Part shown: positions 16,345 through 24,250 of the stretch, in pieces
Position numbering within the stretch: position 1 is the stretch's first letter
How the letters are laid out: every line of letters begins with the position of its first letter
Source of the DNA: an uncultured Eubacteriales bacterium
GTDB lineage: Bacteria > Bacillota > Clostridia > Peptostreptococcales > Anaerovoracaceae
Length of the DNA stretch: 36,074 nt
Assembly: GCA_910583765.1 (NCBI GenBank)
Contig: CAJTYS010000040.1
Coordinates: 1 to 36,074 of the forward strand
Reading direction: 5' to 3'
Notes under the pieces: generated by a model
Database searches by the model: none
Seen by the model: the letters and a program-made list of their open reading frames with translations, nothing else
Told to the model about the DNA's origin: nothing
Made by a program: the position numbers and the translations under genes

Positions 16345-16390
16345 ATGCTGTCCAGGGAAATGTTTGGCATCTGCTTTCCACGGAGAATCA

Positions 16391-16422
16391 AAAGGCAGAG
16401 CCTTGGTTAAAGCTCTGCCTTT
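16391..16422 (-). terminator. Terminator after the aminotransferase gene
   Basis: An 11-bp perfect stem (16391-16401 with 16412-16422; AAAGGCAGAGC/GCTCTGCCTTT) about 25 bases past the stop codon. The T run on the minus strand is short (TTT), so efficiency is uncertain. Confidence 0.7.
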
Positions 16423-16444
16423 CTCAACTCACACATTCTCGTTT

Positions 16445-17581
16445 TTACGCTTCTTCCATGAGCCTCAAAAACGTCTCCTTCATCTTGCAGGCAAGCGGGT
16501 GCCCCAGCTCAGCGAAGGTTTCATCCATAGCGCCAAGGGTCTGGGCCATGTCCTCCTTGCAGGCGTTTTCTCCCATGTGCCCGATGCGGATCACCTTTCC
16601 GGCCAGCACGTCAAAGCATCCAGAAATCATAATATTGTGCTTGTTCCGCATGGTGGATAAAATCTGCGTGTCCGTCAGTCCCTTTGGCACTTCAATGACC
16701 GTGACCGTATTGGAAAAACCCGTCTCCAAATAAAGTTTCAGCCCCGCCTCACGCACAGCCTGCCTGGTGGCCGTGGCGATTGTTTCATGCCGCCGCAGGA
16801 TGTTTTTGTCCGCCTCCACATTGTCCACCGCGACCCGCAGACCATTGATATCGCTGATGGGCATGGTATATGGAAACCATTTGTCTTCATAATATGTCTT
16901 GAAGGTCAGGATATTGGCATAAAACGAGGCAATTGGCGTTTTCCTGTTTTCCATGGCTGCCATGGCCTTGCCGCTGACCCAAAGCATGGTTAAACCAGCT
17001 GGCGCTGACAAGGCTTTCTGAGAGCCGCCGCACAAAATATCGATCTTACTCGCATCCACGTCAATGGCTTCGCCAAACATGCCGGCCACTGAGTCCACCA
17101 CAGAAAGGATCCCATAGTCCGCCAGCAGCGGACAGATCTGAGAAACATCATTGAGCACGCCGCTTGGCGTGTCGCAGTGGACCACCGTGGCATATTTGAA
17201 ATCCGAATCCTTTTCTAAAAACGCCTTTAACTCTTGCGTGTCAATGGGGCGATGATAATCCCCAGTGAACAGCACCGGCTTGCCGCCGTAGATTCGCACG
17301 AAATCAGCGAACCCTTTTCCAAAGATGCCATTGTCCAGGACCAGCACCCGATCCCCAGGCTCTGTCAGGGAAGCGCATGCGGCTTCCAGTCCTAAGATGC
17401 CTTCCCCGCCTAAGATATAAGCCGTGCCGCTGGAATGAAGTAGTTCCTCCAGCAGATCGCAGGTTTCCTTGTAAAATTCGCAAAAGGCTTCATCCAGATC
17501 CGGATTTGTCGTTTCCAGGCTCCTGGCCTGACGGACATTTTCCCGCACCTGGGTCGGCCCAGCGGTCATGATCTTGTACAT
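16445..17581 (-). CDS. Class V aminotransferase (alanine/serine-glyoxylate aminotransferase-like)
   Basis: 378 residues, PLP-dependent fold type I. Recognisable are the start MTAGPTQVRENV, the phosphate-binding GGEGILGLEAA, the PLP aspartate in VVDSVAGMFGE and the Schiff-base lysine in GGSQKALSAPAG. The family includes alanine-glyoxylate, serine-glyoxylate, ureidoglycine (PucG) and aminoethylphosphonate aminotransferases; no purine-degradation or phosphonate genes are adjacent, so the substrate is open. It lies 21 bases after the ECF S-component gene with a good GGAG site, so they form an operon. A vitamin B6 link (PLP enzyme with a vitamin transporter) is an attractive but unproven reading. 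Confidence 0.88.
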   Translation of the reverse strand: MYKIMTAGPTQVRENVRQARSLETTNPDLDEAFCEFYKETCDLLEELLHSSGTAYILGGEGILGLEAACASLTEPGDRVLVLDNGIFGKGFADFVRIYGGKPVLFTGDYHRPIDTQELKAFLEKDSDFKYATVVHCDTPSGVLNDVSQICPLLADYGILSVVDSVAGMFGEAIDVDASKIDILCGGSQKALSAPAGLTMLWVSGKAMAAMENRKTPIASFYANILTFKTYYEDKWFPYTMPISDINGLRVAVDNVEADKNILRRHETIATATRQAVREAGLKLYLETGFSNTVTVIEVPKGLTDTQILSTMRNKHNIMISGCFDVLAGKVIRIGHMGENACKEDMAQTLGAMDETFAELGHPLACKMKETFLRLMEEA

Positions 17582-17602
17582 AACATCACGCTCCTTTTCT
17601 TT

Positions 17603-18136
17603 TTAAAATTTATCAGCAAGCAGTTTCAATCGGCCCGCGAAAGGCAGAACGATGATCCCTGCCACCACTACCTGGACAATGTTTCCGGGGATGGAGCCCA
17701 GGGGCACGATCCAGTTTTGAAACAAAATCACTTCAGCGAAATAGTATCCTACCACTTTGATCACCAGCGCCGCTATGATCGCCAAGATCATGGCCGCGGT
17801 CCTGTTGATCTTCATTTTTTCCACCATCAAACCCGCTACATAACCCATAACGCCTACGATTACAAAGGTAAAAGGCGCCCAGGCGGTCCAGCCGGAAATC
17901 AGATCAAACATTCCCATGCCAAAGGCCCCAGCGATGGCTCCCGTTTTTCTACCATAAAGAAAGGCGGCCAGGAACAGGGGCACGTTGCCCAAATGGATCA
18001 GCCCGCCATTGCCCACGAAAGGCAGGCGGATATTGATGAACATGGTGGCCACCAGCGTCAAGGCGATGAACATGGCATTGATCACCAGCGTCTTCGTGGT
18101 GCTCCTGGAAACTGTTTGATTCATATTCGCATTCAT
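17603..18136 (-). CDS. ECF-transporter substrate-binding (S) component
   Basis: 177 residues with five to six hydrophobic helices. The N-terminal region has TLVINAMFIALTLVATMFINI, the helix that normally docks to the EcfT subunit, and the signature GGLIHLGNVPLFLAAFLYGR plus FGMGMFDLISGWTAWAPFTFVI is typical of the PF07155-type vitamin S components. It would import a vitamin using shared EcfA/EcfT subunits encoded elsewhere. The ligand is not evident; related proteins handle pyridoxine/HMP-like compounds. ATG at 18136 with AAGGAG 8 bases upstream; an in-frame Met at codon 5 is possible. Confidence 0.88.
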   Translation of the reverse strand: MNANMNQTVSRSTTKTLVINAMFIALTLVATMFINIRLPFVGNGGLIHLGNVPLFLAAFLYGRKTGAIAGAFGMGMFDLISGWTAWAPFTFVIVGVMGYVAGLMVEKMKINRTAAMILAIIAALVIKVVGYYFAEVILFQNWIVPLGSIPGNIVQVVVAGIIVLPFAGRLKLLADKF

Positions 18137-18200
18137 TTTTCATTCTCCTTTTCATAACTATATGTCGCGTCATCAACCGGCCTGCCCCAAGGATCCTCTT

Positions 18201-18254
18201 TCAGGGACGGACTTTGTTGACATTTTGAAAATGCCTTAGAGGGCATTTCCTACA
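18201..18254 (-). repeat. Copy 2 of the hairpin-containing intergenic element
   Basis: Same layout as 181-235: minus-strand TGTAGGAAATG, stem GAAATGCC/GGCATTTTC, then TCAACAAAGTCC and CTGA at identical offset. The stem bases differ from copy 1 but still pair. It lies 65 bases upstream of the ECF gene. The remaining AT-rich stretch 18255-18576 shows only a 9-bp AT stem (18307-18315 with 18326-18334) and no gene. Confidence 0.5.
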
Positions 18255-18576
18255 CAAGAAAGATAAAGGAATTCCTTATCATTAGGATACTGGAAAAATA
18301 TCATGAAATAAATAGACAAAAATAACTATTTATTCAGGAACATATGGCTATTTTTTCTTGAATTCTTTGTAAAAAAGAGAACAGTTGTAGGAAAATGAAA
18401 AAATTAAGAGAGTACAGTTTTCCGTCTTTTATTTACATCTGTTTTATTCAGGCGTGTCATTACGGAGCACAAAAGAAAAGAGCGCTGGTTTCGGCAGGCA
18501 AGACATCGCTCGATTTGTATCTCTTATGAATATTATGCTTAAAATATCATTTTTGTATTTTTTTTCAAATTTTGTA

Positions 18577-18605
18577 TAGACAACAATAAGCCTATATGGT
18601 ATAAT
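18577..18605 (+). promoter_or_regulatory. Promoter of the type I toxin
   Basis: Plus strand: -35 TAGACA (18577-18582), 17 bases, perfect -10 TATAAT (18600-18605). It is followed by a leader of about 55 bases ending in a stem CCTCC/GGAGG (18645-18649 with 18656-18660) that hides the Shine-Dalgarno of the toxin ORF. Confidence 0.75.
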
Positions 18606-18665
18606 ATGGATACAACAGAAAAAAGAGGCAAGCGAAAGCGGTTCCCTCCCGGAAAGGAGGTTGGC

Positions 18666-18746
18666 ATGACCGATTACGAAGTCATCACCATTATATTGAT
18701 GGTATTGGGATTAGTGATCATGGGAAATGACTGTAAAAGGAAATAA
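18666..18746 (+). CDS. Putative type I (holin-like) toxin peptide, 26 residues
   Basis: Too short for ordinary ORF calling. Sequence: MTDYEVITIILMVLGLVIMG then NDCKRK. One hydrophobic helix (about 6-20) flanked by an acidic N-terminus and a basic tail is the layout of the TxpA/BsrG-like and clostridial putative holin-like toxins, which insert in the membrane. AAAGGAGG lies 5 bases before the ATG but can pair with CCTCC upstream, a common control in such loci. An antisense RNA gene overlaps its 3' end. Own promoter at 18577. Family knowledge supports the toxin role; toxicity itself is inference. Confidence 0.75.
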   Translation: MTDYEVITIILMVLGLVIMGNDCKRK

Positions 18747-18827
18747 CCGCCCTCGCACCTAAACTGAGTGGCGGTTACACCATCACCTAGGGAGGGATGC
18801 CGTTTCTACGGCTTTGCCTCTCTGTTG
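18735..18827 (-). ncRNA. Antisense antitoxin RNA of the type I toxin
   Basis: Predicted transcript of about 90 bases from the minus-strand promoter at 18833-18861. It contains a first hairpin (18792-18820; inner GCCGT/ACGGC, outer GAGG/CCTC) and ends at a terminator stem TAACCGCC/GGCGGTTA (18744-18751 with 18770-18777) followed by TTTCC-TTTT. It is fully complementary to the 3' end of the toxin mRNA, including its stop codon, in the convergent arrangement of txpA/ratA. Confidence 0.7.
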
Positions 18828-18832
18828 CGTCT

Positions 18833-18861
18833 ATTATAGCAAATCATTTCTTGCGTTTCAA
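18833..18861 (-). promoter_or_regulatory. Promoter of the antisense antitoxin RNA
   Basis: Minus strand: -35 TTGAAA (18856-18861), 17 bases, -10 TATAAT (18833-18838), stronger than the toxin promoter as expected when antitoxin RNA must be in excess. Transcripts from the upstream MFS gene would run through here in the same direction, as no terminator is visible between 18861 and 18933. Confidence 0.75.
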
Positions 18862-18932
18862 CAAAAATATACGATTCACACTGATATTTGCCATATCTCT
18901 GCCCTCAATCAAAGCAAAGATTCCTCCTTTCC

Positions 18933-20102
18933 CTACGCCTTATGTGCGTACCTGCCCGCTACTGGCAGCACGCAGACCGCAATGACAGCGGCGATGATGG
19001 CAGCAGCCAAGAAGAGCGGCCTTCCGGTCAATACAGAAACCAGCAGGGCTGATAAAAACTGTCCCGTGAACATGGCCATGGTGCAAAAGCTGATGTTCAT
19101 GCCTTTCTTTTCCGGCGTGCTTTTGTTGACGATCAGACTGTTGAACAATGGCGTGGAAAAGCCGAATCCAAGACCTGCGAAAAATACGGCGATCCAGAGC
19201 ACCACTGCGCTGCCGGACAAGGCGTACAGCAAAAATGCGAGCCCATAACAGCAAAAGGCAATGGTCAGGCACCCTTTTTCCTGGATCTTTTTAACGATGT
19301 TCGGCATGAAACCCGCAGCCAAGACCGCAATCAGATCCAATGCCGCAAGATAATACCCTGTGAAAGATGGACTGTACCCGAGAGTTGTCTGCAAATAAAT
19401 GGGCAGAGACACCATCGCGGTAAAAAACATGAGCATGCCTAAAAAAGCGATTAACAGCACCAGCGGGATAGGCACGCCTTTGCCCGCGCCCTGGCTCTCC
19501 TGCTCCGCCTGTTCTTCTCCCTGCCCTGCCTGCTGCCTGCCCGCCGGGACAAAGAGCAGCAAAAATAGCAAGGCTAAGAACCCCAGTCCATAAATATAGA
19601 ACGGGCATTGCCAGGAAATATCCGCCAAAACGCCGCTGATGCTAAGAAAGATCACGCCTCCGAATTCCATGGACATTCCCTGCATGGCAATGACTCGCAA
19701 TTGCTTTTCTCCATGAAAAAACGAAGCGATCAAGGCCACGCTGGCGTTCATGATGGCAGCGGTAGCCGCGCCCAGGAAAAAACGGTCAATAAAGATCCCT
19801 GCCGCAGTTGGCATATAGGCACCTGCGATGCCAAAAATCCCATAGAACAACAGTCCTAAAAAAGCAACCATATATGGCCCCTTTTTATCAATGAGCCTGC
19901 CAAACAGAATCGCCGTTGCCACCACGCCCAAAGCAGGCGCTGTTACCAGCCAAGACGCGTAATTCCCCAGGCCATAAACCTGCCCCAATTCTGGAAGCGC
20001 TGGAGTAATGGCATTCCCCACCATGACAGTCAAACTGCTGATCAGCATAATGGCCGCGATTCCGGCGTTTCCCATCTTTCTTCTTGTACGATTACCTTCC
20101 AT
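18933..20102 (-). CDS. MFS transporter, probable riboflavin importer (RibZ-like)
   Basis: 389 residues with about 12 hydrophobic segments. The MFS loop 2-3 motif appears as FGRLIDKKGPYMVAFLG, and a charged Q/E-rich cytoplasmic loop (about 188-210) splits the two six-helix halves. On sequence alone it resembles drug/H+ antiporters. The deciding clue is upstream: an FMN riboswitch with its own promoter and terminator, which controls riboflavin synthesis or uptake genes. Clostridial MFS riboflavin transporters of the RibZ type are regulated this way. AAGGAGG before the ATG. Drug export remains the fallback reading. Confidence 0.85.
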   Translation of the reverse strand: MEGNRTRRKMGNAGIAAIMLISSLTVMVGNAITPALPELGQVYGLGNYASWLVTAPALGVVATAILFGRLIDKKGPYMVAFLGLLFYGIFGIAGAYMPTAAGIFIDRFFLGAATAAIMNASVALIASFFHGEKQLRVIAMQGMSMEFGGVIFLSISGVLADISWQCPFYIYGLGFLALLFLLLFVPAGRQQAGQGEEQAEQESQGAGKGVPIPLVLLIAFLGMLMFFTAMVSLPIYLQTTLGYSPSFTGYYLAALDLIAVLAAGFMPNIVKKIQEKGCLTIAFCCYGLAFLLYALSGSAVVLWIAVFFAGLGFGFSTPLFNSLIVNKSTPEKKGMNISFCTMAMFTGQFLSALLVSVLTGRPLFLAAAIIAAVIAVCVLPVAGRYAHKA

Positions 20103-20215
20103 GATTCCTCCTTGTCATAACGATTTTTTTCATAAAACCGGCTCTGCCGGTCTTCCTTGAAAGGCAGATTTGCCTGATCCCCCTTCCATCTAGTTATGTC
20201 CCATGGCTTTCCCAT

Positions 20216-20247
20216 ACAAAGAAAGGAGGCTTCTCATCGAAACCTCC
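20216..20247 (-). terminator. Riboswitch-controlled terminator before the MFS gene
   Basis: Minus strand: a 9-bp stem GGAGGTTTC/GAAGCCTCC (20225-20247, one G/T pair, 5-base loop) followed by TTTCTTTG. It sits 54 bases downstream of the FMN aptamer and so is the expected OFF structure of the expression platform. A further short hairpin ACCGGC-AGA-GCCGGT with TTTT lies at about 20132-20152, close to the Shine-Dalgarno. Confidence 0.75.
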
Positions 20248-20300
20248 ATTGTTATTCATTCTTCTTGAAAATGGGTACGAAAAGAAAGCAACTTGCTGCG

Positions 20301-20402
20301 TTCTTCTCTCATCCAGACTTTACTGTCGGCTCCGGGTTCTGACCGGATTAGCTTGCGCTCGCGGGCTATACCGCCGGTAGAGATCACTCTTCTAGAAGAA
20401 AT
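20301..20402 (-). promoter_or_regulatory. FMN riboswitch (RFN element)
   Basis: On the minus strand the conserved core is unmistakable: CTACCGGCGGTA, GCCCGCGAGCG, GAACCCGGAGCCGACAGT and AGTCTGGATGAGAGAAGAA, with the closing stem P1 formed by TTCTTCT at the 5' end and AGAGAAGAA at the 3' end. FMN binding terminates transcription of the downstream gene. The only gene downstream is the MFS transporter, which identifies it as flavin-related. Confidence 0.95.
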
Positions 20403-20427
20403 CTGCCTGTTATGTAATTACTGTTTT

Positions 20428-20457
20428 ATCATAGCAAAGGGCACTGCCTTTTGTCAA
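20428..20457 (-). promoter_or_regulatory. Promoter of the FMN riboswitch and MFS gene
   Basis: Minus strand: -35 TTGACA (20452-20457), 18 bases, -10 TATGAT (20428-20433), about 25 bases before the aptamer. The stretch 20458-20579 between it and the ABC permease gene shows one short hairpin (AGCGCT/AGCGCT near 20556-20571) past the permease stop and no gene. Confidence 0.8.
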
Positions 20458-20579
20458 GGGTCATTTCACACACCAAGTCCCAAAGGTGATCTGTTGCTTC
20501 TGCCTACGCTTTTTGCGCTTTTCTAAATGTGAATCGCAGCAGACTCCCTAATCTAGCGCTCGGCAGCGCTTCCCTTTCC

Positions 20580-21506
20580 CTATCGCTCTTCTCTAAAGTA
20601 ATTGTTGCCAAGGTCTCCCGGCGGCTGACTTTCCTTCCGCTTTTTGTGGGTGCTGATAATGACGATGAAGATCGTGGCGATATACGGGATCATATCCACC
20701 AAGTACTGGGAAATTCCCAAGCCCATTGCCTGAAACCGCAGGCCAATGATACTCAGGCCGCCGAACAGCACGCCGCCAAAAAATCCTTTGATCGGATTCC
20801 AGGCCACGAAAATCACCAGGGCCACCGCGATCCAGCCTCTGCCATTGACCACGTCCTCCTGCCAGATGGGGATGCGCACCAGGGACAAATACGCGCCGCC
20901 CAGTCCGCAAAGCGCACCGCCTGCCAGGATATGGGCATATTTGTAAAGGTTGATATTGATGCCAGAAGCATCCGCTGCCCCGGTGTTTTCTCCCAGGGCC
21001 TTGAGATTCATGCCCATCTTCGTCTTATACATATAAATTGCCGCCAAAACGCAGATCACATAGCTGAGATACACGAATGCGTCCTGCTGGAAAAAGATCG
21101 GTCCAATGAAGGGGATCTGTCCCAGCACAGGAATGGCGGTTTTGGCAAAAAACGCCGTGATCTCCGAGGGAGCCATGGTGCCTAGCAATGGTTCACCCAC
21201 GAACTGGGCGAATCCAGTGCCGAAAATCGTCAGCGTCAGACCGGTCACCACCTGACTGGCTTTCAGGGTCACTGTGACAAAGGCATAAATCAGCGCGCCC
21301 CCTGCTCCCGCGAGGGCCGCGGACAAAATCGCCAGCACCGGACTTGCTGTGTGGAGTCCAGTGTAAAATCCCATGACAGCGCCCATGAGCATCATGCCTT
21401 CCACGCCCAGGTTGAGATTTCCTGTCTTTTCTGTGATCAGTTCTCCCACTGTGGCCAGAACCAGAGGCGTGCCAGCTACTACGCAAGCTGCTAAAAATTC
21501 TACCAT
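20580..21506 (-). CDS. ABC importer permease 2 (Nup/BMP type)
   Basis: 308 residues, about 8-9 hydrophobic helices, of the branched-chain-type permease family (PF02653). Diagnostic stretches are TPLVLATVGELITEKTGNLNLGVEGMML and the later GRGWIAVALVIFVAWNPIKGFFG, which recur in NupQ-like nucleoside permeases. It pairs with the permease encoded just upstream (2-base gap) to form the membrane channel of the importer. The last gene of the bmp-ATPase-permease-permease operon. Confidence 0.92.
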   Translation of the reverse strand: MVEFLAACVVAGTPLVLATVGELITEKTGNLNLGVEGMMLMGAVMGFYTGLHTASPVLAILSAALAGAGGALIYAFVTVTLKASQVVTGLTLTIFGTGFAQFVGEPLLGTMAPSEITAFFAKTAIPVLGQIPFIGPIFFQQDAFVYLSYVICVLAAIYMYKTKMGMNLKALGENTGAADASGININLYKYAHILAGGALCGLGGAYLSLVRIPIWQEDVVNGRGWIAVALVIFVAWNPIKGFFGGVLFGGLSIIGLRFQAMGLGISQYLVDMIPYIATIFIVIISTHKKRKESQPPGDLGNNYFREER

Positions 21507-21508
21507 GA

Positions 21509-22585
21509 TTAGGCCACCTCCTTTTCTGCTGTCCTGCCAAAGCGGACTTTATACCGCATGAAAAATTCACTTCCCAAAACAAAGAATAAAATCAAGCCCT
21601 GCACAATGTCCGATACTGCGCTTGGCACGCCCAAAGCAATCTGGATATATTCGCCGCCTTGGATCAGCATAGCAAAAACCACGCACACCACTAATGTGGT
21701 CAGCGGGTTCAGTTTTGCCAGCCACGCGGTAATGATGGCTGTGAATCCATAATTATTGGCGATTCCGGCTACCAGGCTTTTTTCAATGGCTGAAGCCTGC
21801 ACCATGCCTACGATCCCGCAAAGACCGCCTGAAATCAGCATGGAAATGATGATGACCTTGCTGATGTTCATGCCAGCGTATCTGGCAGTGTCCAGACTTT
21901 CTCCCACTACGGCGATCTCGTAGCCGATCTTGGTGTGCCGGATCAGCACGTACACAAATGCTGCGGCAGCCAAAGCGAAGATCCATCCGATATGGATGCC
22001 GCCGATCGATGGCAGCACTGCGTTTTCAGAGAAATTCGCGATTCTTGGGAACCCATTGGCTGCCGGATCCATCCACGGACCATATTGCAGATATGTGACG
22101 AATTTGATGGCCACATAATTCATCATCAGCGTGAAGATGGTTTCATTGGTTCCCATTTTTGCCTTGAAAAAAGCAGGGATGAAGGCCCAGATCCCGCCGC
22201 AAACAGCAGCTGCCAGCACCATCAAAAGCAGCATCAGAGGCTGTGGCAGATTTTCACTGAGATTCAGCGCCACCCAGCTGGCCCCCAGCGCGCCCATGGT
22301 GATCTGCCCTTCCGCGCCAATGTTCCAGAACTTCATTTTAAAGGCCACGATGATCCCCATGGAAGCAAGGATCAGCGGGATGGCCTTGATGATAGTCTGC
22401 TGAACCCTCAAGCTGGTTCCCACTGCGCCCAGGATCAGTTCTTTGAAAATGCTGAAAGGATTCAGGCCGAATAAAATCAGGATGATCCCTGCAAATATGA
22501 TGGACAGCAGCACTGCCGCAATGGTAATGATGATTTCCATGTTCCGAGGCAGGTTATCTCTTTTTGTTACTCTTATCAAATTCAT
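21509..22585 (-). CDS. ABC importer permease 1 (Nup/BMP type)
   Basis: 358 residues with an N-terminal extra helix (about 16-40) and the PF02653 core: GTSLRVQQTIIKAIPLILASMGIIVAFK, FWNIGAEGQITMGALGASWVAL and RYAGMNISKVIIISMLISGGLCGIVGM. These match the NupP-type permeases of purine nucleoside importers. The ATG overlaps the ATPase stop as ATGA, so the subunits are translationally coupled. Forms a heterodimer with permease 2. Confidence 0.92.
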   Translation of the reverse strand: MNLIRVTKRDNLPRNMEIIITIAAVLLSIIFAGIILILFGLNPFSIFKELILGAVGTSLRVQQTIIKAIPLILASMGIIVAFKMKFWNIGAEGQITMGALGASWVALNLSENLPQPLMLLLMVLAAAVCGGIWAFIPAFFKAKMGTNETIFTLMMNYVAIKFVTYLQYGPWMDPAANGFPRIANFSENAVLPSIGGIHIGWIFALAAAAFVYVLIRHTKIGYEIAVVGESLDTARYAGMNISKVIIISMLISGGLCGIVGMVQASAIEKSLVAGIANNYGFTAIITAWLAKLNPLTTLVVCVVFAMLIQGGEYIQIALGVPSAVSDIVQGLILFFVLGSEFFMRYKVRFGRTAEKEVA

Positions 22586-24105
22586 GATGCTGAAACCTCC
22601 CCGTCCTGTTTTCCGGTCATCAAAAGGCCGATGTCTTCTTTACTCACCTTGGATGGATCCACGATGCCTGTGATTTCACCGTGGCACAGGACAATGACCT
22701 TGTCGCACAAATCCATGAGCACGTCCAGATCTTCACCAATGAAGAGAACGCCCACGCCTCTTGCTTTCTGCTCGTTGATCAAATCATAGATTTTATAAGA
22801 AGCTCCGATATCCAGGCCTCTCACCGCATAAGCTGTGATCAGGACCTTTGGCTCTGAGTCGATTTCCCGTCCCAACAGCACTTTTTGCACGTTTCCGCCA
22901 GAGAGCTTTTGCACTGGCGTATAAATGCTGGGCGTTTGAATGTCCAGCTCTTCCACGATCTTTTCCGCTTTCTTGACGCAAGGACCTCTCTGCAGCATGA
23001 TCCCTGGCTGGCTTTGATAATCTTTGAGCACCAGGTTATGTACGATGTCCATGGAGCCTACCAATCCCATGCCCAGCCGGTCCTCTGGGATGAAACCCAT
23101 GCGGATCCCCAGCCGGATGATATCTCGAGGGCTTTTTCCGACTAGGTTCTCTCCTTCAAAATAAATGCGTCCTTTTTCTGTTTTCACAAGTCCGGCGATG
23201 GATTCGCACAGTTCTTTCTGTCCACTGCCCGCAACGCCCGCAACGCCGATGATCTCATGAGAATTGAGGGTAAAGCTTACATTGGAAAGGGCGTTTTTCC
23301 CTTCCCTGTCCAGGACTGTCACCTCGTCTAAAGTGAGCAGAGGCCTGTGTTCCGTGAACTGCTTCTTTTCAATGGACAAGTCCACCTTTTTTCCTACCAT
23401 CATTTCAATCAGAGAAGAAACTTCCACAGACTTTGTTTCCACAGTCTTGATGGATTGCCCTTTCCGCAGAACCGTCACTCGATCAGAGATTTCCATGACC
23501 TCGTTAAGCTTGTGGGTAATGATCACCACTGCGCATCCCTGCTCTTTCATGTTACGGATGACTCGGAACAATTTTTTGATTTCCTGGGGCGTCAGGACTG
23601 CCGTAGGCTCGTCCATGATCAGGATTTTGGCCCCTCTGTACAAAACTTTGATGATTTCCAGTGTCTGTTTTTCACCTACAGACATTTCATAAATTTTTTT
23701 GTCCGGATCAACGTCTAATCCGTACTGGTCAGAAAGTTCTTTGACTTTTTTCGACAAAGCCTTGCCTCGCACAAAGATGCTGGCGGGCTGCCCGATGATA
23801 ATGTTTTCTTTAGCTGTCATGACATCCACCAGCTTGAAATGCTGATGGATCATGCCGATTCCCTTTTTGATGGATTCTTTTGGCGATGAAAAATGAACTT
23901 CGCTGCCATGGATGCGGATGGTTCCCGAGTCCGGCGTATAAATGCCTGACAGCATGTTCATCAGTGTGGATTTTCCTGCGCCGTTTTCTCCCAGCAAAGC
24001 ATGGATCTCTCCTTCGCGAACGGACAAGTTGATATTGTCGTTAGCTTTCAGAGGACCAAAGGATTTGCTGATGTTTTTCATTTCGATTGCCAGTTCCTGC
24101 TGCAC
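22582..24105 (-). CDS. ABC importer ATPase with two nucleotide-binding domains (Nup/BMP type)
   Basis: 507 residues from a GTG at 24105, six bases after GGAGG; the frame is open upstream but without a ribosome site. Domain 1 has Walker A GENGAGKST, signature MSVGEKQTLEI and Walker B ILIMDEPTAVL. Domain 2 is degenerate, as in this family: GVAGSGQKEL for Walker A, a good signature LSGGNVQKVLLGRE, and ITAYAVRGLDIGA where PTRGLD is usual. It powers uptake of the ligand captured by the BMP lipoprotein. Sugar importers of the RbsA type are similar, but the partner lipoprotein and permeases point to nucleosides. Confidence 0.92.
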   Translation of the reverse strand: MQQELAIEMKNISKSFGPLKANDNINLSVREGEIHALLGENGAGKSTLMNMLSGIYTPDSGTIRIHGSEVHFSSPKESIKKGIGMIHQHFKLVDVMTAKENIIIGQPASIFVRGKALSKKVKELSDQYGLDVDPDKKIYEMSVGEKQTLEIIKVLYRGAKILIMDEPTAVLTPQEIKKLFRVIRNMKEQGCAVVIITHKLNEVMEISDRVTVLRKGQSIKTVETKSVEVSSLIEMMVGKKVDLSIEKKQFTEHRPLLTLDEVTVLDREGKNALSNVSFTLNSHEIIGVAGVAGSGQKELCESIAGLVKTEKGRIYFEGENLVGKSPRDIIRLGIRMGFIPEDRLGMGLVGSMDIVHNLVLKDYQSQPGIMLQRGPCVKKAEKIVEELDIQTPSIYTPVQKLSGGNVQKVLLGREIDSEPKVLITAYAVRGLDIGASYKIYDLINEQKARGVGVLFIGEDLDVLMDLCDKVIVLCHGEITGIVDPSKVSKEDIGLLMTGKQDGEVSAS

Positions 24106-24250
24106 TGCGTTCCTCCAAAACAAGCTTCACAAAGCCGGCTGGCCGATTCTTTTCAGCCCTGGCTTTGCCGCTATTTCCTAGTTGCTAAAAAATAGTATAG
24201 GGGGACCTGACGGTTCCCCCACAATACCTTTACCTTAAACGTATGAACAA

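Noticed and set aside
18383..18400. A third copy of the hairpin element (TGTAGGAAAATG on the plus strand)
   Set aside because: Only the first 12 bases match; the stem and the CAACAAAGTCC end are missing.
20529..21185. A 218-residue plus-strand frame opposite permease 2
   Set aside because: Shadow frame; the minus-strand permease has clear family motifs, a ribosome site and operon spacing.
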